From positions 1 through 35,184 of the forward strand of contig DATLYH010000393.1 in the NCBI GenBank assembly GCA_035575035.1: a DNA stretch of 35,184 bases. Reading direction: 5' to 3'. A program made the position numbers and the translations under genes. Below are positions 11,180-19,201 of this stretch, in pieces. A model generated the notes under the pieces. That model was not told the DNA's origin and made no database searches. It was given only the letters and a program-made list of their open reading frames with translations. The stretch comes from DATLYH01 sp035575035. Lineage in GTDB: Bacteria > Planctomycetota > Planctomycetia > Gemmatales > Gemmataceae. The first letter of the stretch is position 1. Each line of letters starts with the position of its first letter.

Positions 11180-12103
11180 TCATCCCTCCGCCGCGTCCTC
11201 AATCTGTGAACGGATGTCAATACCGACCAGGTCGCTCCAGGCGGCCAGCAGCCGCTGCCAGAGCGGTCCCGGCCACGGCAGGGCCACTCCGTTAATCCGG
11301 CTGACCCCCGCCAGGCAGTAGGGGGTGCTCGTGAGCAGGGCCTCGTCGGCGGTCAGACAATCGTAGACCCCGAGGGGACGTTCTTCAAATCGGATGCCGA
11401 GCTGCCCGCACAGCTCCTCGACCACGCGGAGGCTGATTCCGCCGAGCACCGACTCCCGCGGCGGCGACAGGACAACGCCGTTCTTGACCACCAGGAAATT
11501 GGCCGCGGCCGTTTCGGTGACGTGGCCGGAAGTGTCCAGCAGCAGGGCACTGGCGCTGGGGTCGGCGGCGCGGACTTCCCGTTCGGCGAGCCACCAGTGC
11601 AGCCGGCTGCGCATCTTGATGCGCGGATCAACGCAGACAGCCGGCACCTGCCGGGGGGCCGGGATCACCAGGCGGGCGCCCTCACGGAAGAGGCGGACAT
11701 AGCGGGCCAAGGGGAGTGGAAAGGTATGCATTCCCAGGGTGGGCGGGCCGTCGCCGGGTTCTCCCGGCAATCCGGCGTAATACCCAATCGGCCCCGGCGT
11801 GGCGAACATCACCAGGGCCAGTTCCTGCCCGGGCCGCAGCAGGGCGGTGTTGCGGGCGGCCAGTTCCTCGGCAATCCGGGCTAGCTCCTCATCGGGGACC
11901 GGCTGCGGAATACGGGCTGCTTGGCAGCCGCGGCGGAAGCGGGCCAGGTGATCGGACAGGCGAAAGAGGCGGTGGCGGAACGTCCGGCAGAGATCGGTAA
12001 CGGTAGCGCCGAAAATGAAGCCGGCGTCGTGCAGCGGCAGCCGCGCTTCCGCCTGGGGAAGAAAGCGACCGTTAAGGTAGACCAGAGGACCGGTCATGCT
12101 CAT
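11180..12103 (-). CDS. Class IV PLP-dependent aminotransferase / aminodeoxychorismate lyase-like
   Basis: A 307-residue fold-type IV PLP enzyme. The N-terminus (VYLNGRFLPQAEARLPLHDAG) is the usual start of the family. Lys163 in DPRIKMRSRLHW is the expected PLP-binding lysine. ETAAANFLVVKNG (197-209) with Glu197 and the later LLTSTPYCLAGVSRING segment bind the cofactor. The family covers branched-chain aminotransferases, D-amino-acid aminotransferases and 4-amino-4-deoxychorismate lyase (PabC). Sequence alone does not decide among them here. ATGs at 12103 and 12097 are both possible, and neither has a strong Shine-Dalgarno. It lies 29 bases after the 147-residue unknown gene on the same strand, probably in one operon with the three upstream genes. 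Confidence 0.85.
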   Translation of the reverse strand: MSMTGPLVYLNGRFLPQAEARLPLHDAGFIFGATVTDLCRTFRHRLFRLSDHLARFRRGCQAARIPQPVPDEELARIAEELAARNTALLRPGQELALVMFATPGPIGYYAGLPGEPGDGPPTLGMHTFPLPLARYVRLFREGARLVIPAPRQVPAVCVDPRIKMRSRLHWWLAEREVRAADPSASALLLDTSGHVTETAAANFLVVKNGVVLSPPRESVLGGISLRVVEELCGQLGIRFEERPLGVYDCLTADEALLTSTPYCLAGVSRINGVALPWPGPLWQRLLAAWSDLVGIDIRSQIEDAAEG

Positions 12104-12132
12104 AGGCGGTATCGAAGAAAGAGAAGTTCAGC

Positions 12133-12576
12133 CTAGACGCGGTTGGATGCCTCGATCCATAATTGCCCCTCGGCGCAGCGTACCGCCGTCAAGTTGGTGC
12201 GCGAGGGAAAGCCCTGCCGGGCCAGCAGCCGGTCCACGTCGAGCAGCACCGTGTCCCCTTCGACCTGAAGCGCCTCCTCGCGCGCGGCAGCCTCGGCGAC
12301 GGCACTCATCAAAAGTCCGTTCAACATCCCCACCCCCACCCCGATGACCCGGATGCCAGCCAGCCGGGCCGCTAGCTTGCCTTCGCGGACGCCCACCTTC
12401 CACCGCGTCTCGAACGGCAGCCCCATCAGCACGGCATACACCCCCTCGACGTACACGCCTTCCGCCGTCAGCCGCACCTTCACGTCGCGCAAGGGGGCCT
12501 CGCTCGGCAGGACCCGGGCCGCGGCGGCGTTAAGCTCGTCCTGGGTGATCAGGAGTTTCAGGGCGTGGATTTCCAT
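12133..12576 (-). CDS. Conserved-looking protein of unknown function, 147 residues
   Basis: I do not recognise this protein. It starts at the ATG 12574-12576, whose first base overlaps the TAA of the upstream gene (TAATG), a strong sign of coupled translation. The sequence has alternating hydrophobic strands (VKVRLTAEGVYVEGVYAVLMGLPF, 48% hydrophobic by eye) and a Val/Gly-rich central segment. A C-terminal part with DVDRLLARQG follows. The layout of amphipathic strands around residues 30-75 and a helix near 85-105 suggests a lipid- or membrane-contacting beta fold, but this is only an impression. No membrane segment or signal peptide is seen. Neighbours are a sugar-binding-like protein and an aminotransferase. 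Confidence 0.72.
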   Translation of the reverse strand: MEIHALKLLITQDELNAAAARVLPSEAPLRDVKVRLTAEGVYVEGVYAVLMGLPFETRWKVGVREGKLAARLAGIRVIGVGVGMLNGLLMSAVAEAAAREEALQVEGDTVLLDVDRLLARQGFPSRTNLTAVRCAEGQLWIEASNRV

Positions 12577-13304
12577 TACCGTGCCCGAATCCACAGGGTT
12601 TGCTCGACCGTGTACCAGACGACCGCCCCGTTCACTAACTCGACCCGGACCAGGTGCGGCCGGTCTTCTTCCCCGACGCGCCAGCGCTGCGGGTCCAACG
12701 CTTCGGAACAAAAGTGGAAGGGCCGTCCGGCCGGTGCCGCCTCCAGGGTGGCATAAATGATCGTCGATCCGTCAAGGAGGGCGTACAGTTCGAGCGGCCG
12801 CTCGCAGGTGCCGGCCACTTCGCCGGCGATGTGCAGTCTTGCGCCTTCCTCCGCCGGCTCGACCCAGGCCCGCACGTCGCGCAGGAAGGCGGTGCAGCGG
12901 ATCTCCAGAGCGACCTCGCCCCACAGCCCGCCGCGGCCGCCCGCCGCCTCGACCTCCACCGTCAGCTCGTTGCGGTGGCTAAGCAGGCTCGTCACCTCGA
13001 ACTCGAACGGTCCCTCCGCTCCTTCACGCCGACCGAGGAGTTGCCCGTTTAACCCGACCTCCGCAGTCCCTTCCACCCCAGCGAAGGTCAGCCAGACCCG
13101 CTCGTAGGAATCGATCCGGCCGGGGTAGCCGAAGCGGCGGCGGAAGCGGACTCGGCCGGCGAAGTCGCCCAGTCCTCCTTCACCCCAGCGGCATGGCAAG
13201 ATCATCCGGCCCGGCGGCGGCAGCGGACCGGCCGTCTGGACAGAGGCACGGGCCAGCGGCTCACACTCCCACGGGCCGCGCAGGCGGATGCGGTGAGGGT
13301 ACAT
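12576..13304 (-). CDS. Sugar-binding (GH2 N-domain-like) protein without catalytic domain
   Basis: A 242-residue protein. Residues about 45-125 resemble the galactose-binding jelly-roll found at the N-terminus of glycoside hydrolase family 2 enzymes. The pattern is VRFRRRFGYP, then RVWLTFAGVEGTAEVGLNGQ, a loop, and PFEFEVTSLLSHRNELTVEV. The following part (about 135-225) reads as an immunoglobulin-like beta sandwich, matching the second domain of such enzymes. The TIM-barrel catalytic domain is absent. No signal peptide is visible, so a cytoplasmic location is likely. It starts 3 bases after the NRDE gene and overlaps the next gene by 1 base, so it is clearly part of an operon. A role as a stand-alone carbohydrate-binding or scaffolding protein is inference. 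Confidence 0.72.
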   Translation of the reverse strand: MYPHRIRLRGPWECEPLARASVQTAGPLPPPGRMILPCRWGEGGLGDFAGRVRFRRRFGYPGRIDSYERVWLTFAGVEGTAEVGLNGQLLGRREGAEGPFEFEVTSLLSHRNELTVEVEAAGGRGGLWGEVALEIRCTAFLRDVRAWVEPAEEGARLHIAGEVAGTCERPLELYALLDGSTIIYATLEAAPAGRPFHFCSEALDPQRWRVGEEDRPHLVRVELVNGAVVWYTVEQTLWIRAR

Positions 13305-13307
13305 GGC

Positions 13308-14060
13308 TCAGGCTCCTCTCGGCGGGGCGGAATCGAGTTGGTGCAGCAAGTGGGAGTAGTCGGCGTAGGGGGTGCAGTCAGGCGGCCCCTGGGCGTGCAG
13401 GTAAATGCTGCGCCAGCGCGGCTGGCGAAGGGCGATCAGACTGCTGGACACGGTGCCGCTTTCCTCATTACGGAGGCAGATGGGCGGGGTGCCGTCCTGG
13501 CCGGTCTGCCCGCACAATTGCCGCAGCGCCTCCAGGCACTGCTCGGCGTTCAGGTAACTGCGCTCGCTGAGCCACCGGAGGGCGTGACCGATCCGGCAAT
13601 CGCTGGGGTCGTTGAGATCGTGGTTCGTCAAGACGTGCAGGCCGGGGGGGAGCGGCCGGACGCGCAGCCAGTCGCTGGCCTGGATCACAACCGCGCTGCT
13701 AGGGTCGGCGACGACCACATTGCAGCCGGCGTAGCGGTTCTGCGCCAGCTCGCGGGTAGCCCATTCCGCAGCCGCGGCGGCTGAGGGGCAGGCGAGCAGG
13801 TCGCGGGCCAACAGTCCCCGGCTGCGCGGCCGCGGGGGGACATCGGTCTTATGCCGGTTGGTAACCGCCACCAGCACATCATGCTCATTGACGCCCAGCC
13901 AGGTGCCGCCGGCCCGGGGGTCGATCCCCGCCACCGCGCGGCACGGCCCATCCAGGAGACGAGGCGGCTCCCCACCGCGGGCGTAGGCCTCTTCGCGGTT
14001 GGCCCCCACCACCAGGGGACTGTCTTCCACCACCCGGATGAACAAGGCGATCAAACACAT
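13308..14060 (-). CDS. NRDE/TANGO2-family protein
   Basis: A 250-residue protein starting MCLIALF, with the NREE version of the NRDE motif at residues about 18-21 and GTWLGVNEHDVLVAVTNR (about 51-68). These are hallmarks of the TANGO2/NRDE family, in which Cys2 may become the N-terminal nucleophile after Met removal. The eukaryotic relative is linked to heme and lipid handling; bacterial functions are poorly known. The ATG at 14058-14060 is chosen because it gives the family's MC start; a TTG one codon earlier is less likely. It leads a minus-strand operon with three more genes. Its promoter must lie within the 124-base divergent gap, which is mostly a palindrome. Confidence 0.85.
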   Translation of the reverse strand: MCLIALFIRVVEDSPLVVGANREEAYARGGEPPRLLDGPCRAVAGIDPRAGGTWLGVNEHDVLVAVTNRHKTDVPPRPRSRGLLARDLLACPSAAAAAEWATRELAQNRYAGCNVVVADPSSAVVIQASDWLRVRPLPPGLHVLTNHDLNDPSDCRIGHALRWLSERSYLNAEQCLEALRQLCGQTGQDGTPPICLRNEESGTVSSSLIALRQPRWRSIYLHAQGPPDCTPYADYSHLLHQLDSAPPRGA

Positions 14061-14065
14061 CAAAG

Positions 14066-14179
14066 CAGTCCGTAGTCCGTAGTTCGTAGTCCGTAGTCGA
14101 GGGCTCAGCAGTATTGTACAGTAGGGGCTGTCTCATGCCTTCATTTTGCTACGGACTACGGACCACGGACTACGGACTG
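14066..14179. repeat. 31-bp-arm inverted repeat built of GTAGTCC units, in a divergent promoter gap
   Basis: The left arm at 14066-14096 and right arm at 14149-14179 are reverse complements at 29 of 31 positions, with a 52-base loop. Each arm is itself about four tandem 7-base units of the GTAGTCC type. The pair fills most of the gap between the divergent NRDE and Gfo/Idh/MocA genes. It ends 5 bases from the plus-strand ATG at 14185 and starts 5 bases from the minus-strand ATG. It leaves no room for ordinary ribosome-binding sites outside the arms. Confidence 0.88.
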
Positions 14180-14184
14180 AACTC

Positions 14185-15174
14185 ATGCCAACCGCCAAAC
14201 TGCGCTGGGGCATCCTGGGCGTCGCGAAGATCAATGAGCGGCTGCTGCCAGCCTTTGCGAGGGCGGCCAACGCCGAATTGCGGGCCATCGCCAGCCGAGC
14301 GCCGGAACGCGCCCGCCAGGCGGCCGCCGCGGCCGGTATCCCCGTCGCTCACGGCAGCTACCAGGCACTCCTGGACGACCCGGACATTGATGCCGTCTAC
14401 AATCCGCTGCCCAATGCCCTGCACGCCGAGTGGACCATGAAGGCGGCCGAGCGCGGCAAGCATGTGCTTTGCGAGAAGCCGCTCTGCCCGACCGCGGCCG
14501 AGGCGCAGCGGCTGGTCGATTTCTGCCGGGCCCGGGGCGTCACGCTGATGGACGGCTTCATGTGGCCGCACCATCCGCGGACCGCCACGCTGCGCCGGTT
14601 CCTCGACAGCGGCAGCATCGGCGAGTTGCGGCGCGTCAGCGGCTCGTTCACCTTCCGGCTGGAGCCGCTCGCCCCGACCAACATCCGTCTCCAGCCGGAG
14701 TTGGCCGGCGGCAGCCTGCTTGACGTCGGCTGCTACCCGGTCTTCGGCATCCGCTGGGCGCTGGGTGCCGAGCCGGTGCGCGTCTTCGCAACGGCCGGCT
14801 ACCGCCACGGCGTCGATGTTGAGATGAGCGGACTGCTCGAATTCGGCGATGGCCGGGCGGGGACGTTCGACTGCGGCTTCACACTCCCCCTGCGCCAGTG
14901 GCTGGAGATCACCGGGACCGAGGGGGTGGTGCGCGTGCCGGACATGTGGCTCCCCGGACAGCGGGCGGTCTTCACCGTGGAGCGGGAAGGCCAGCCGGCG
15001 GAGGAAGTCGCCGTCGAGGGCGAGGACCAGATTGTCCACATGCTTGAAAACTTCGGCCGGGCGGTGCTGCAAGGTGAACCGGTCCGGTCGCCGCCGGAGG
15101 AAGCGGTCAAGACACTGCGTGTGCTCGATGCGCTGGCCAAGTCAGCGCGGGAGGGAAGGCCGGTGGATGTATGA
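14185..15174 (+). CDS. Gfo/Idh/MocA-family oxidoreductase
   Basis: A 329-residue NAD(P)-dependent oxidoreductase. The Rossmann start WGILGVAKIN (8-17) is followed by the signature CEKPL (96-100). The C-terminal alpha/beta domain includes GGSLLDVGCYPVFGIRWALG. That DVGCYP pattern and the overall form fit the subgroup with 1,5-anhydrofructose reductase or dihydrodiol dehydrogenase. The probable reaction is oxidation or reduction of a sugar or cyclitol; the substrate is unknown. I chose ATG 14185 because the 13 codons before it are translated repeat. No Shine-Dalgarno is visible: the arm of the palindrome ends 5 bases upstream. It is convergent with the DUF420 gene, 8 bases away. Confidence 0.87.
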   Translation: MPTAKLRWGILGVAKINERLLPAFARAANAELRAIASRAPERARQAAAAAGIPVAHGSYQALLDDPDIDAVYNPLPNALHAEWTMKAAERGKHVLCEKPLCPTAAEAQRLVDFCRARGVTLMDGFMWPHHPRTATLRRFLDSGSIGELRRVSGSFTFRLEPLAPTNIRLQPELAGGSLLDVGCYPVFGIRWALGAEPVRVFATAGYRHGVDVEMSGLLEFGDGRAGTFDCGFTLPLRQWLEITGTEGVVRVPDMWLPGQRAVFTVEREGQPAEEVAVEGEDQIVHMLENFGRAVLQGEPVRSPPEEAVKTLRVLDALAKSAREGRPVDV

Positions 15175-15182
15175 GCGGGTGC

Positions 15183-15584
15183 TCAGGGAGTGTGCGGCAG
15201 GAAGAAGACGCCGGTGATAAAGGTGCCGATCCAGAGCACGGTGAAAACGCCCGCCAGGTAGAGGTGAATCTCCCGCCGGCCGGTCAGGCCGGTGTAGAGC
15301 ATGGCCGCCATCGCCCCGGCGGCCGGCAGCGAGAAGCAGAGGTGGACCCGCAGCACCACGCGCGTCTCGGCGTCGAAATAATCGAACACCTCGGGATCGA
15401 TGAGCCGCACCAGCACTTCCAGCCCCAGGAGGGCAGCCGCCGTCAGCGTGAAGAACGCGATGTTGATTCGTCCGTGCAGCCGGTAATTGCCGCGCCACAG
15501 GGCGACTAGCGAGACGAGAAAGAGCAGCGTGACGGCAATGACCGCGACCTTCAGCGTCAGGATGACGTAGGGGCCGATGCCCAC
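15183..15584 (-). CDS. DUF420 (CtaM-like) membrane protein
   Basis: A 133-residue protein with four hydrophobic helices (about 7-29, 40-62, 80-98, 108-129). It has histidines at 37, 81, 107 and 131 near helix ends, the DUF420 pattern. DUF420/CtaM proteins are associated with assembly of heme-copper cytochrome oxidase, where such histidines may bind heme or copper. It starts at a GTG (15582-15584) with AGGGG eight bases upstream, 21 bases after the Uma2 gene, and is probably the last gene of the long minus-strand operon. No oxidase genes are in the window, so the role is family-based. Confidence 0.8.
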   Translation of the reverse strand: MGIGPYVILTLKVAVIAVTLLFLVSLVALWRGNYRLHGRINIAFFTLTAAALLGLEVLVRLIDPEVFDYFDAETRVVLRVHLCFSLPAAGAMAAMLYTGLTGRREIHLYLAGVFTVLWIGTFITGVFFLPHTP

Positions 15585-15605
15585 GGCCGAACCCCTTTCC
15601 GAGGG

Positions 15606-16331
15606 TCAAGGGCGCCGCCGAGCGGCCGCCTGTTGCAGGCGAGTGACAAAAGCAGCATGTTCAGCACTGGCGATGCCTTGCTGCAAGACCTGAAGCACCC
15701 GCCCCAGGTCGCCGTGGACCAGAGCGGCGGCGTCGAGCCAGAGGCCAGGAAAGGTTTCGCTGCGGTAGACGTTCCCGGAGGCCAAAGGCAGCCGCTTGAA
15801 GCGGCCCCGCCGGAGGATGAACCAGTCGATCGCTTCGTCCAGCACCCGCCAGACCAGGTACTCCCGGACGTGGTGGCGGCGGTACACGTCCAGCTTGTCG
15901 TGTAAATCATAACTTGCACTGGTGGCGGTGACCTCGACAATCAGCTCGGGGGCCCCTTCGACATAACCTCCCTCGATGGTGCGGGACTGACCGCCGTGCG
16001 TCGGGGCGATCCGCAGGAGGGCGTCCGGCTGCGGCTCATTGTCCCCCTCCAGAACGACGGTGGTGTTATCACCCACCTGGACGCCGGGAGTCGCCGCCCA
16101 ATACACTCCCAGCCAGGTCATGACGTCGGCATGCTGGCCGCCGTGTTGCTCAAACGATACCGGTGAAGGCACATATACAACTCCTTCGATAAGTTCGGCC
16201 TTCTTGAGGTGCGGCATGGCGGTATACCGCCGCTCAAACTCGGCCCGCGTCAGACGGTCGCCGTTCTCCAGCGGCGGGATGCGCCGGGAAGGTTCCCTGA
16301 GCATCGTTGGCGTTGCCGAAGGGGCCGTCAT
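15606..16331 (-). CDS. Uma2-family (DUF820) putative restriction-endonuclease-fold protein
   Basis: A 241-residue protein. The N-terminus contains RLTRAEFERRYTAMPHLKKAELIEG, the usual start of Uma2 proteins. The nuclease-like core is visible as NEPQPDALLRI (the Asp) and ELIVEVTATSASYDLHDKLDVYRR with the E-x-T and Lys positions of a PD-(D/E)XK fold, followed by VREYLVWRV. Such proteins are abundant in planctomycetes and cyanobacteria and are widely annotated as endonucleases, but their actual role is unproven. The ATG at 16329-16331 has GAGAGGAAG just upstream, which decides the start over an in-frame start at 16445. It follows the LpxL-like gene by 110 bases. Confidence 0.87.
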   Translation of the reverse strand: MTAPSATPTMLREPSRRIPPLENGDRLTRAEFERRYTAMPHLKKAELIEGVVYVPSPVSFEQHGGQHADVMTWLGVYWAATPGVQVGDNTTVVLEGDNEPQPDALLRIAPTHGGQSRTIEGGYVEGAPELIVEVTATSASYDLHDKLDVYRRHHVREYLVWRVLDEAIDWFILRRGRFKRLPLASGNVYRSETFPGLWLDAAALVHGDLGRVLQVLQQGIASAEHAAFVTRLQQAAARRRP

Positions 16332-16441
16332 TGCTTCCTCTCTCCTACGTGACACCGGTATCGTCGTCGCTGTGCGATACCAGGATATAGCAATCCGGTG
16401 GTCCAGAGCAACGCTCGTACTCCCCGAGGGGGTTTCTGGCC

Positions 16442-17371
16442 TCACGCCGCCCGCTTGCTCTTCTTCAGCGGCGGCTGGTGCTTCCAGCGGCGGTGCAGCC
16501 AGAGGTACTGCTCGGGGGCGGCACGGACCAGCCGCTCCAGGGCGCTACTGTAGCGCTGAGTGATCGCCTTGACCGCCTCGGGCCGGCCGTCGAACTCCTC
16601 GGGCAGGATCAGGTCGGCGCAGATCTGCCGATAGCGCATCGGCTCGCCCACTCGCGGCATCCCGACTACCAGCACCGGCACGCGAAACTCCAGGGAGAGC
16701 AGCGCCACCGCCTTATGTGTCGAGGCGGGCCGGCCGAAGAACTCCACGAACTGGCCGCGCGAGCCGGCGTCCTGGTCGGCCAGCATCCCGATCACGCCGC
16801 CGCCCGCCAGGATCGCCTGCATCTGCTCGAAGTCCCCCTTCTTGGCCAGGATCGTCTGCCCCGTCTTCTGTCGGAAGCGGCGCAGGAAGCGCTCCAGGTA
16901 GCGATTGTCCAGCTCCCGTGCCACGGCGTAGCTGGAGAAGCCGAGCAGGCCGAGCACATAGCTGGCCAACTCCCAGTTGCCGAAGTGGCCGGTGACGATC
17001 AACAGCGGCCGGCCCGACAGCAGGCAGTCCACGAAAAGCCGGCCGTCCTGCGCGTCCACATAGCGCCGCCAGTTATGCGTGTGCAGTTTGCGCGGCAGAT
17101 GGCTGATTTCGACGATCAGGTTGCAGAAGTGGCGGTAGACCGAGCGCACCAGCTGGTCAAGCTCGGCCTCGCTGTACTGGCCGGGGAAGGCGTGGCGGAG
17201 ATTGTCGAGGGCCACCAGGCGGTGCCGGCGGTCCACGTGGTAGGCGAGCCAGGCTACCAGCCCGGCCACTTTGCGGGCAGCCGGCAGCGACAGCGCCTGA
17301 AGAAGACAGACAAGGACCCGCACGCCGAGGTAAGCGGCGTAGTCGGCGAGAAGCGATCGACGTTTGGACAT
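16442..17371 (-). CDS. LpxL/HtrB-type lysophospholipid acyltransferase
   Basis: A 309-residue membrane-associated acyltransferase. HFGNWE (129-134) is the HX4E catalytic motif of the lipid A late-acyltransferase (LpxL/LpxM) family, and a hydrophobic N-terminus (about 15-45) suits inner-membrane attachment. The later segments VIGMLADQDAG and APEQYLWLHRRWK are also typical. It would transfer a fatty acid to a lipid A precursor or related glycolipid. The product identity is inferred from the family only. ATG at 17369-17371 with GAGG about 9 bases upstream. It follows the second Gfo/Idh/MocA gene on the same strand. Confidence 0.9.
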   Translation of the reverse strand: MSKRRSLLADYAAYLGVRVLVCLLQALSLPAARKVAGLVAWLAYHVDRRHRLVALDNLRHAFPGQYSEAELDQLVRSVYRHFCNLIVEISHLPRKLHTHNWRRYVDAQDGRLFVDCLLSGRPLLIVTGHFGNWELASYVLGLLGFSSYAVARELDNRYLERFLRRFRQKTGQTILAKKGDFEQMQAILAGGGVIGMLADQDAGSRGQFVEFFGRPASTHKAVALLSLEFRVPVLVVGMPRVGEPMRYRQICADLILPEEFDGRPEAVKAITQRYSSALERLVRAAPEQYLWLHRRWKHQPPLKKSKRAA

Positions 17372-17384
17372 TCCTTTGTCCTCA

Positions 17385-17444
17385 CGAGCCGCGAGTGCCA
17401 GCGCGTGGGCAATCCCTTCCGAGCCGCGAGCGTCAGCGAGCGGA
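17385..17444. repeat. Two direct copies of a CGAGCCGCGAGxGxCAGCG repeat
   Basis: Imperfect direct copies at 17385-17409 and 17420-17444 begin CGAGCCGCGAG and continue with a CAGCG core. They share sequence with the palindromes at 19202-19282 and 20274-20327. They occupy the gap between the LpxL-like and the Gfo/Idh/MocA genes, close to the start of the former. Confidence 0.65.
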
Positions 17445-17455
17445 CCAGCATTCCG

Positions 17456-18508
17456 TCACTGCGTTAGCTCCACGACCTTCCCGGTTTCGGCAGACCGGTA
17501 CACGGCAAGGATGACTTCCACAGCCTTGCGTCCCTCGCGGCCATCGACCAGCGGCTTGCGGCCGGTTTGCAGGGCGTCAAGGAAATCAGCCAGCTGACGG
17601 GCGTGGTAGACATGCGAGATTGCCGACGGATCGCTAGAACCGCCCGAGGCCCCCACCTTCTGGGCGAACCGCTCCCGGATGGCGCGGTCGGCATCCGTTT
17701 CCGGTGTGAAGTCCCAACGGAGCACGTCCTCCTGTTCGATGACGACGCTGCCGTGATCGCCGTGGACCGCGATGGTTTTCGGGTAGCCGGGGTGGACGCT
17801 CGTGGCCGCCTCGATGACCCCCAAGGCGCCATTCTTGAAGCGGAGGCAGGCAACGGCAGTGTCTTCCACCTCGATGCGCTCGTGGGCCAGGATGCCAGTG
17901 AAACCGCAGACATGGGTCGCCGGCCCCATCATCCACAGGAGCAAATCAACGTTGTGAATGGCCTGGTTCATCAGCGCCCCGCCGCCGTCAAGCGCCTTGG
18001 TCCCCTTCCAGCCCCCCTGGTCGTAGTAGGCCTGCGACCGCCACCACTTGCAGGTGGTCTCGCCCAGCGTCAGCCGACCAAAGCGGCCGGCGTCCACGGC
18101 AGCCTTCAGCTCTCGGTTGGCGTCAACGAAACGCGACGGGAAAATGGTACACAGCTGCACCCGGTTGCGGTCGCACGCCTCGATGATGCGGTCGCAGCGC
18201 TCCAGGGTGATCTCCAGCGGCTTCTCGACGACGACGTGCTTGCCGGCCTCGGCAGCGGCGACGGCCGGCTCCATGTGCACGCCGCTGGGCGTGGCCACGA
18301 TGACGATGTCCACGTCGCGGCGGGCCAGCAGCGGCGGCAGCTCGGCGTAGGTGTTCTCACGGCCAAGGCCCAACTCGTCGGCGAACTTGTGCGCTCGGGG
18401 CAGGTCGCTGTCGGCCAGGGCGACAATGCGGGTCCCGGGGATTTCGGCCAGGGCGCGGGCATGAAAGCGAGCGATCATCCCGCAGCCCACAATTGCAACT
18501 CCAGGCAT
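17456..18508 (-). CDS. Gfo/Idh/MocA-family oxidoreductase
   Basis: A 350-residue NAD(P)-dependent dehydrogenase. VAIVGCGMIARFHARAL (4-20) is the nucleotide-binding start. VEKPLEI (94-100) is the family signature. GGGALMNQAIHNVDLLLWMMG carries the catalytic-site His/Asp pattern of many inositol or sugar dehydrogenases. The C-terminal part includes a stretch of acidic residues before ADFLDALQTGRKPLVDGREG, usual for the family. The substrate is unknown; planctomycetes carry many paralogues. The ATG at 18506-18508 has GGAG at good spacing; the frame extends upstream to 18574 but overlaps pgsA by a few bases and lacks family similarity. It sits between pgsA and the acyltransferase. Confidence 0.9.
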   Translation of the reverse strand: MPGVAIVGCGMIARFHARALAEIPGTRIVALADSDLPRAHKFADELGLGRENTYAELPPLLARRDVDIVIVATPSGVHMEPAVAAAEAGKHVVVEKPLEITLERCDRIIEACDRNRVQLCTIFPSRFVDANRELKAAVDAGRFGRLTLGETTCKWWRSQAYYDQGGWKGTKALDGGGALMNQAIHNVDLLLWMMGPATHVCGFTGILAHERIEVEDTAVACLRFKNGALGVIEAATSVHPGYPKTIAVHGDHGSVVIEQEDVLRWDFTPETDADRAIRERFAQKVGASGGSSDPSAISHVYHARQLADFLDALQTGRKPLVDGREGRKAVEVILAVYRSAETGKVVELTQ

Positions 18509-18570
18509 GGCAAATCTCCGTCGTTTCGCCGCCGCATGTGCCTGCCGTGGCGCACCGCGGCTCATCAGGC

Positions 18571-19173
18571 TCATTCATCAATTTTCAGCAACAGGGCGGC
18601 TTTCCACAGGTATTGCAGCCCGCTCAGAGCAGTGGCGGCCAGCATCGCGTAGATCAGGCTATCACGCGATGTCCCGGCAAACCACATCATAGCGGCGGAG
18701 GCGCCAGTCGTCCGCAGGTGCAATTCCACGAAAACCGCGATCAGGGCGGCGCACTGCAAGACCATCTTGACCTTGCCGAGCCAGTCGGCCCCGAAGCTCG
18801 CCCCCTGGTTTTCCATGAAGCTGCGCAGGCCGGTGATGACCAACTCCCGAGCGACCACCACTGTCACCATCCACGGCAGCAGCCATTTCTCCGATGCACC
18901 CAGGGGCAGCAGGAAGATGTAGGCCCCGCACATCAGCACCTTGTCCACCAGCGGGTCAAGGTTACGGCCAAGCGTGCTCGTCAAGCCTTGCCGGCGGGCC
19001 AGATAGCCGTCCAGCCAGTCGGTGGCGGCGGCCACGGCAAAGATCGCCAGGCACCACAGCCACGCTTCCAGCGCGATCAGCACAAACAGGACGAGGGCCA
19101 GGATCAATCGGGTGGCGGTCAGCTGATTCGGCAGGTTAAAGACGGGCGGACGGCCCGGGGTCACAGTCGCCAT
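18571..19173 (-). CDS. pgsA: CDP-diacylglycerol--glycerol-3-phosphate 3-phosphatidyltransferase
   Basis: A 200-residue membrane enzyme. It carries the CDP-alcohol phosphotransferase motif DWLDGYLAR...GR.LDPLVDK (residues about 47-77: D-x2-D-G-x2-A-R-x8-G-x3-D-x3-D). NLPNQLTATRL (13-23) before the first helix is characteristic of PgsA. It makes phosphatidylglycerophosphate, the committed step to phosphatidylglycerol and cardiolipin, on the inner membrane. Several hydrophobic helices follow. Gene order rimO-pgsA, 115 bases apart, is common in bacteria. Here the gap is filled by a large palindrome that may limit read-through. Confidence 0.93.
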   Translation of the reverse strand: MATVTPGRPPVFNLPNQLTATRLILALVLFVLIALEAWLWCLAIFAVAAATDWLDGYLARRQGLTSTLGRNLDPLVDKVLMCGAYIFLLPLGASEKWLLPWMVTVVVARELVITGLRSFMENQGASFGADWLGKVKMVLQCAALIAVFVELHLRTTGASAAMMWFAGTSRDSLIYAMLAATALSGLQYLWKAALLLKIDE

Positions 19174-19201
19174 GGCTCACCTCTCTGACCTTCGGTCAGC
19201 T

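Noticed and set aside
10974..11183. 70-residue N-terminal extension of hppA
   Set aside because: It lacks family resemblance, overlaps the end of the aminotransferase gene, and a good ribosome-binding site lies before the ATG at 10973.
14146..14184. Upstream in-frame extension of the first Gfo/Idh/MocA gene
   Set aside because: The 13 added codons are translated from the right arm of the inverted repeat and do not resemble the family's N-terminus; the ATG at 14185 starts the usual Rossmann motif.
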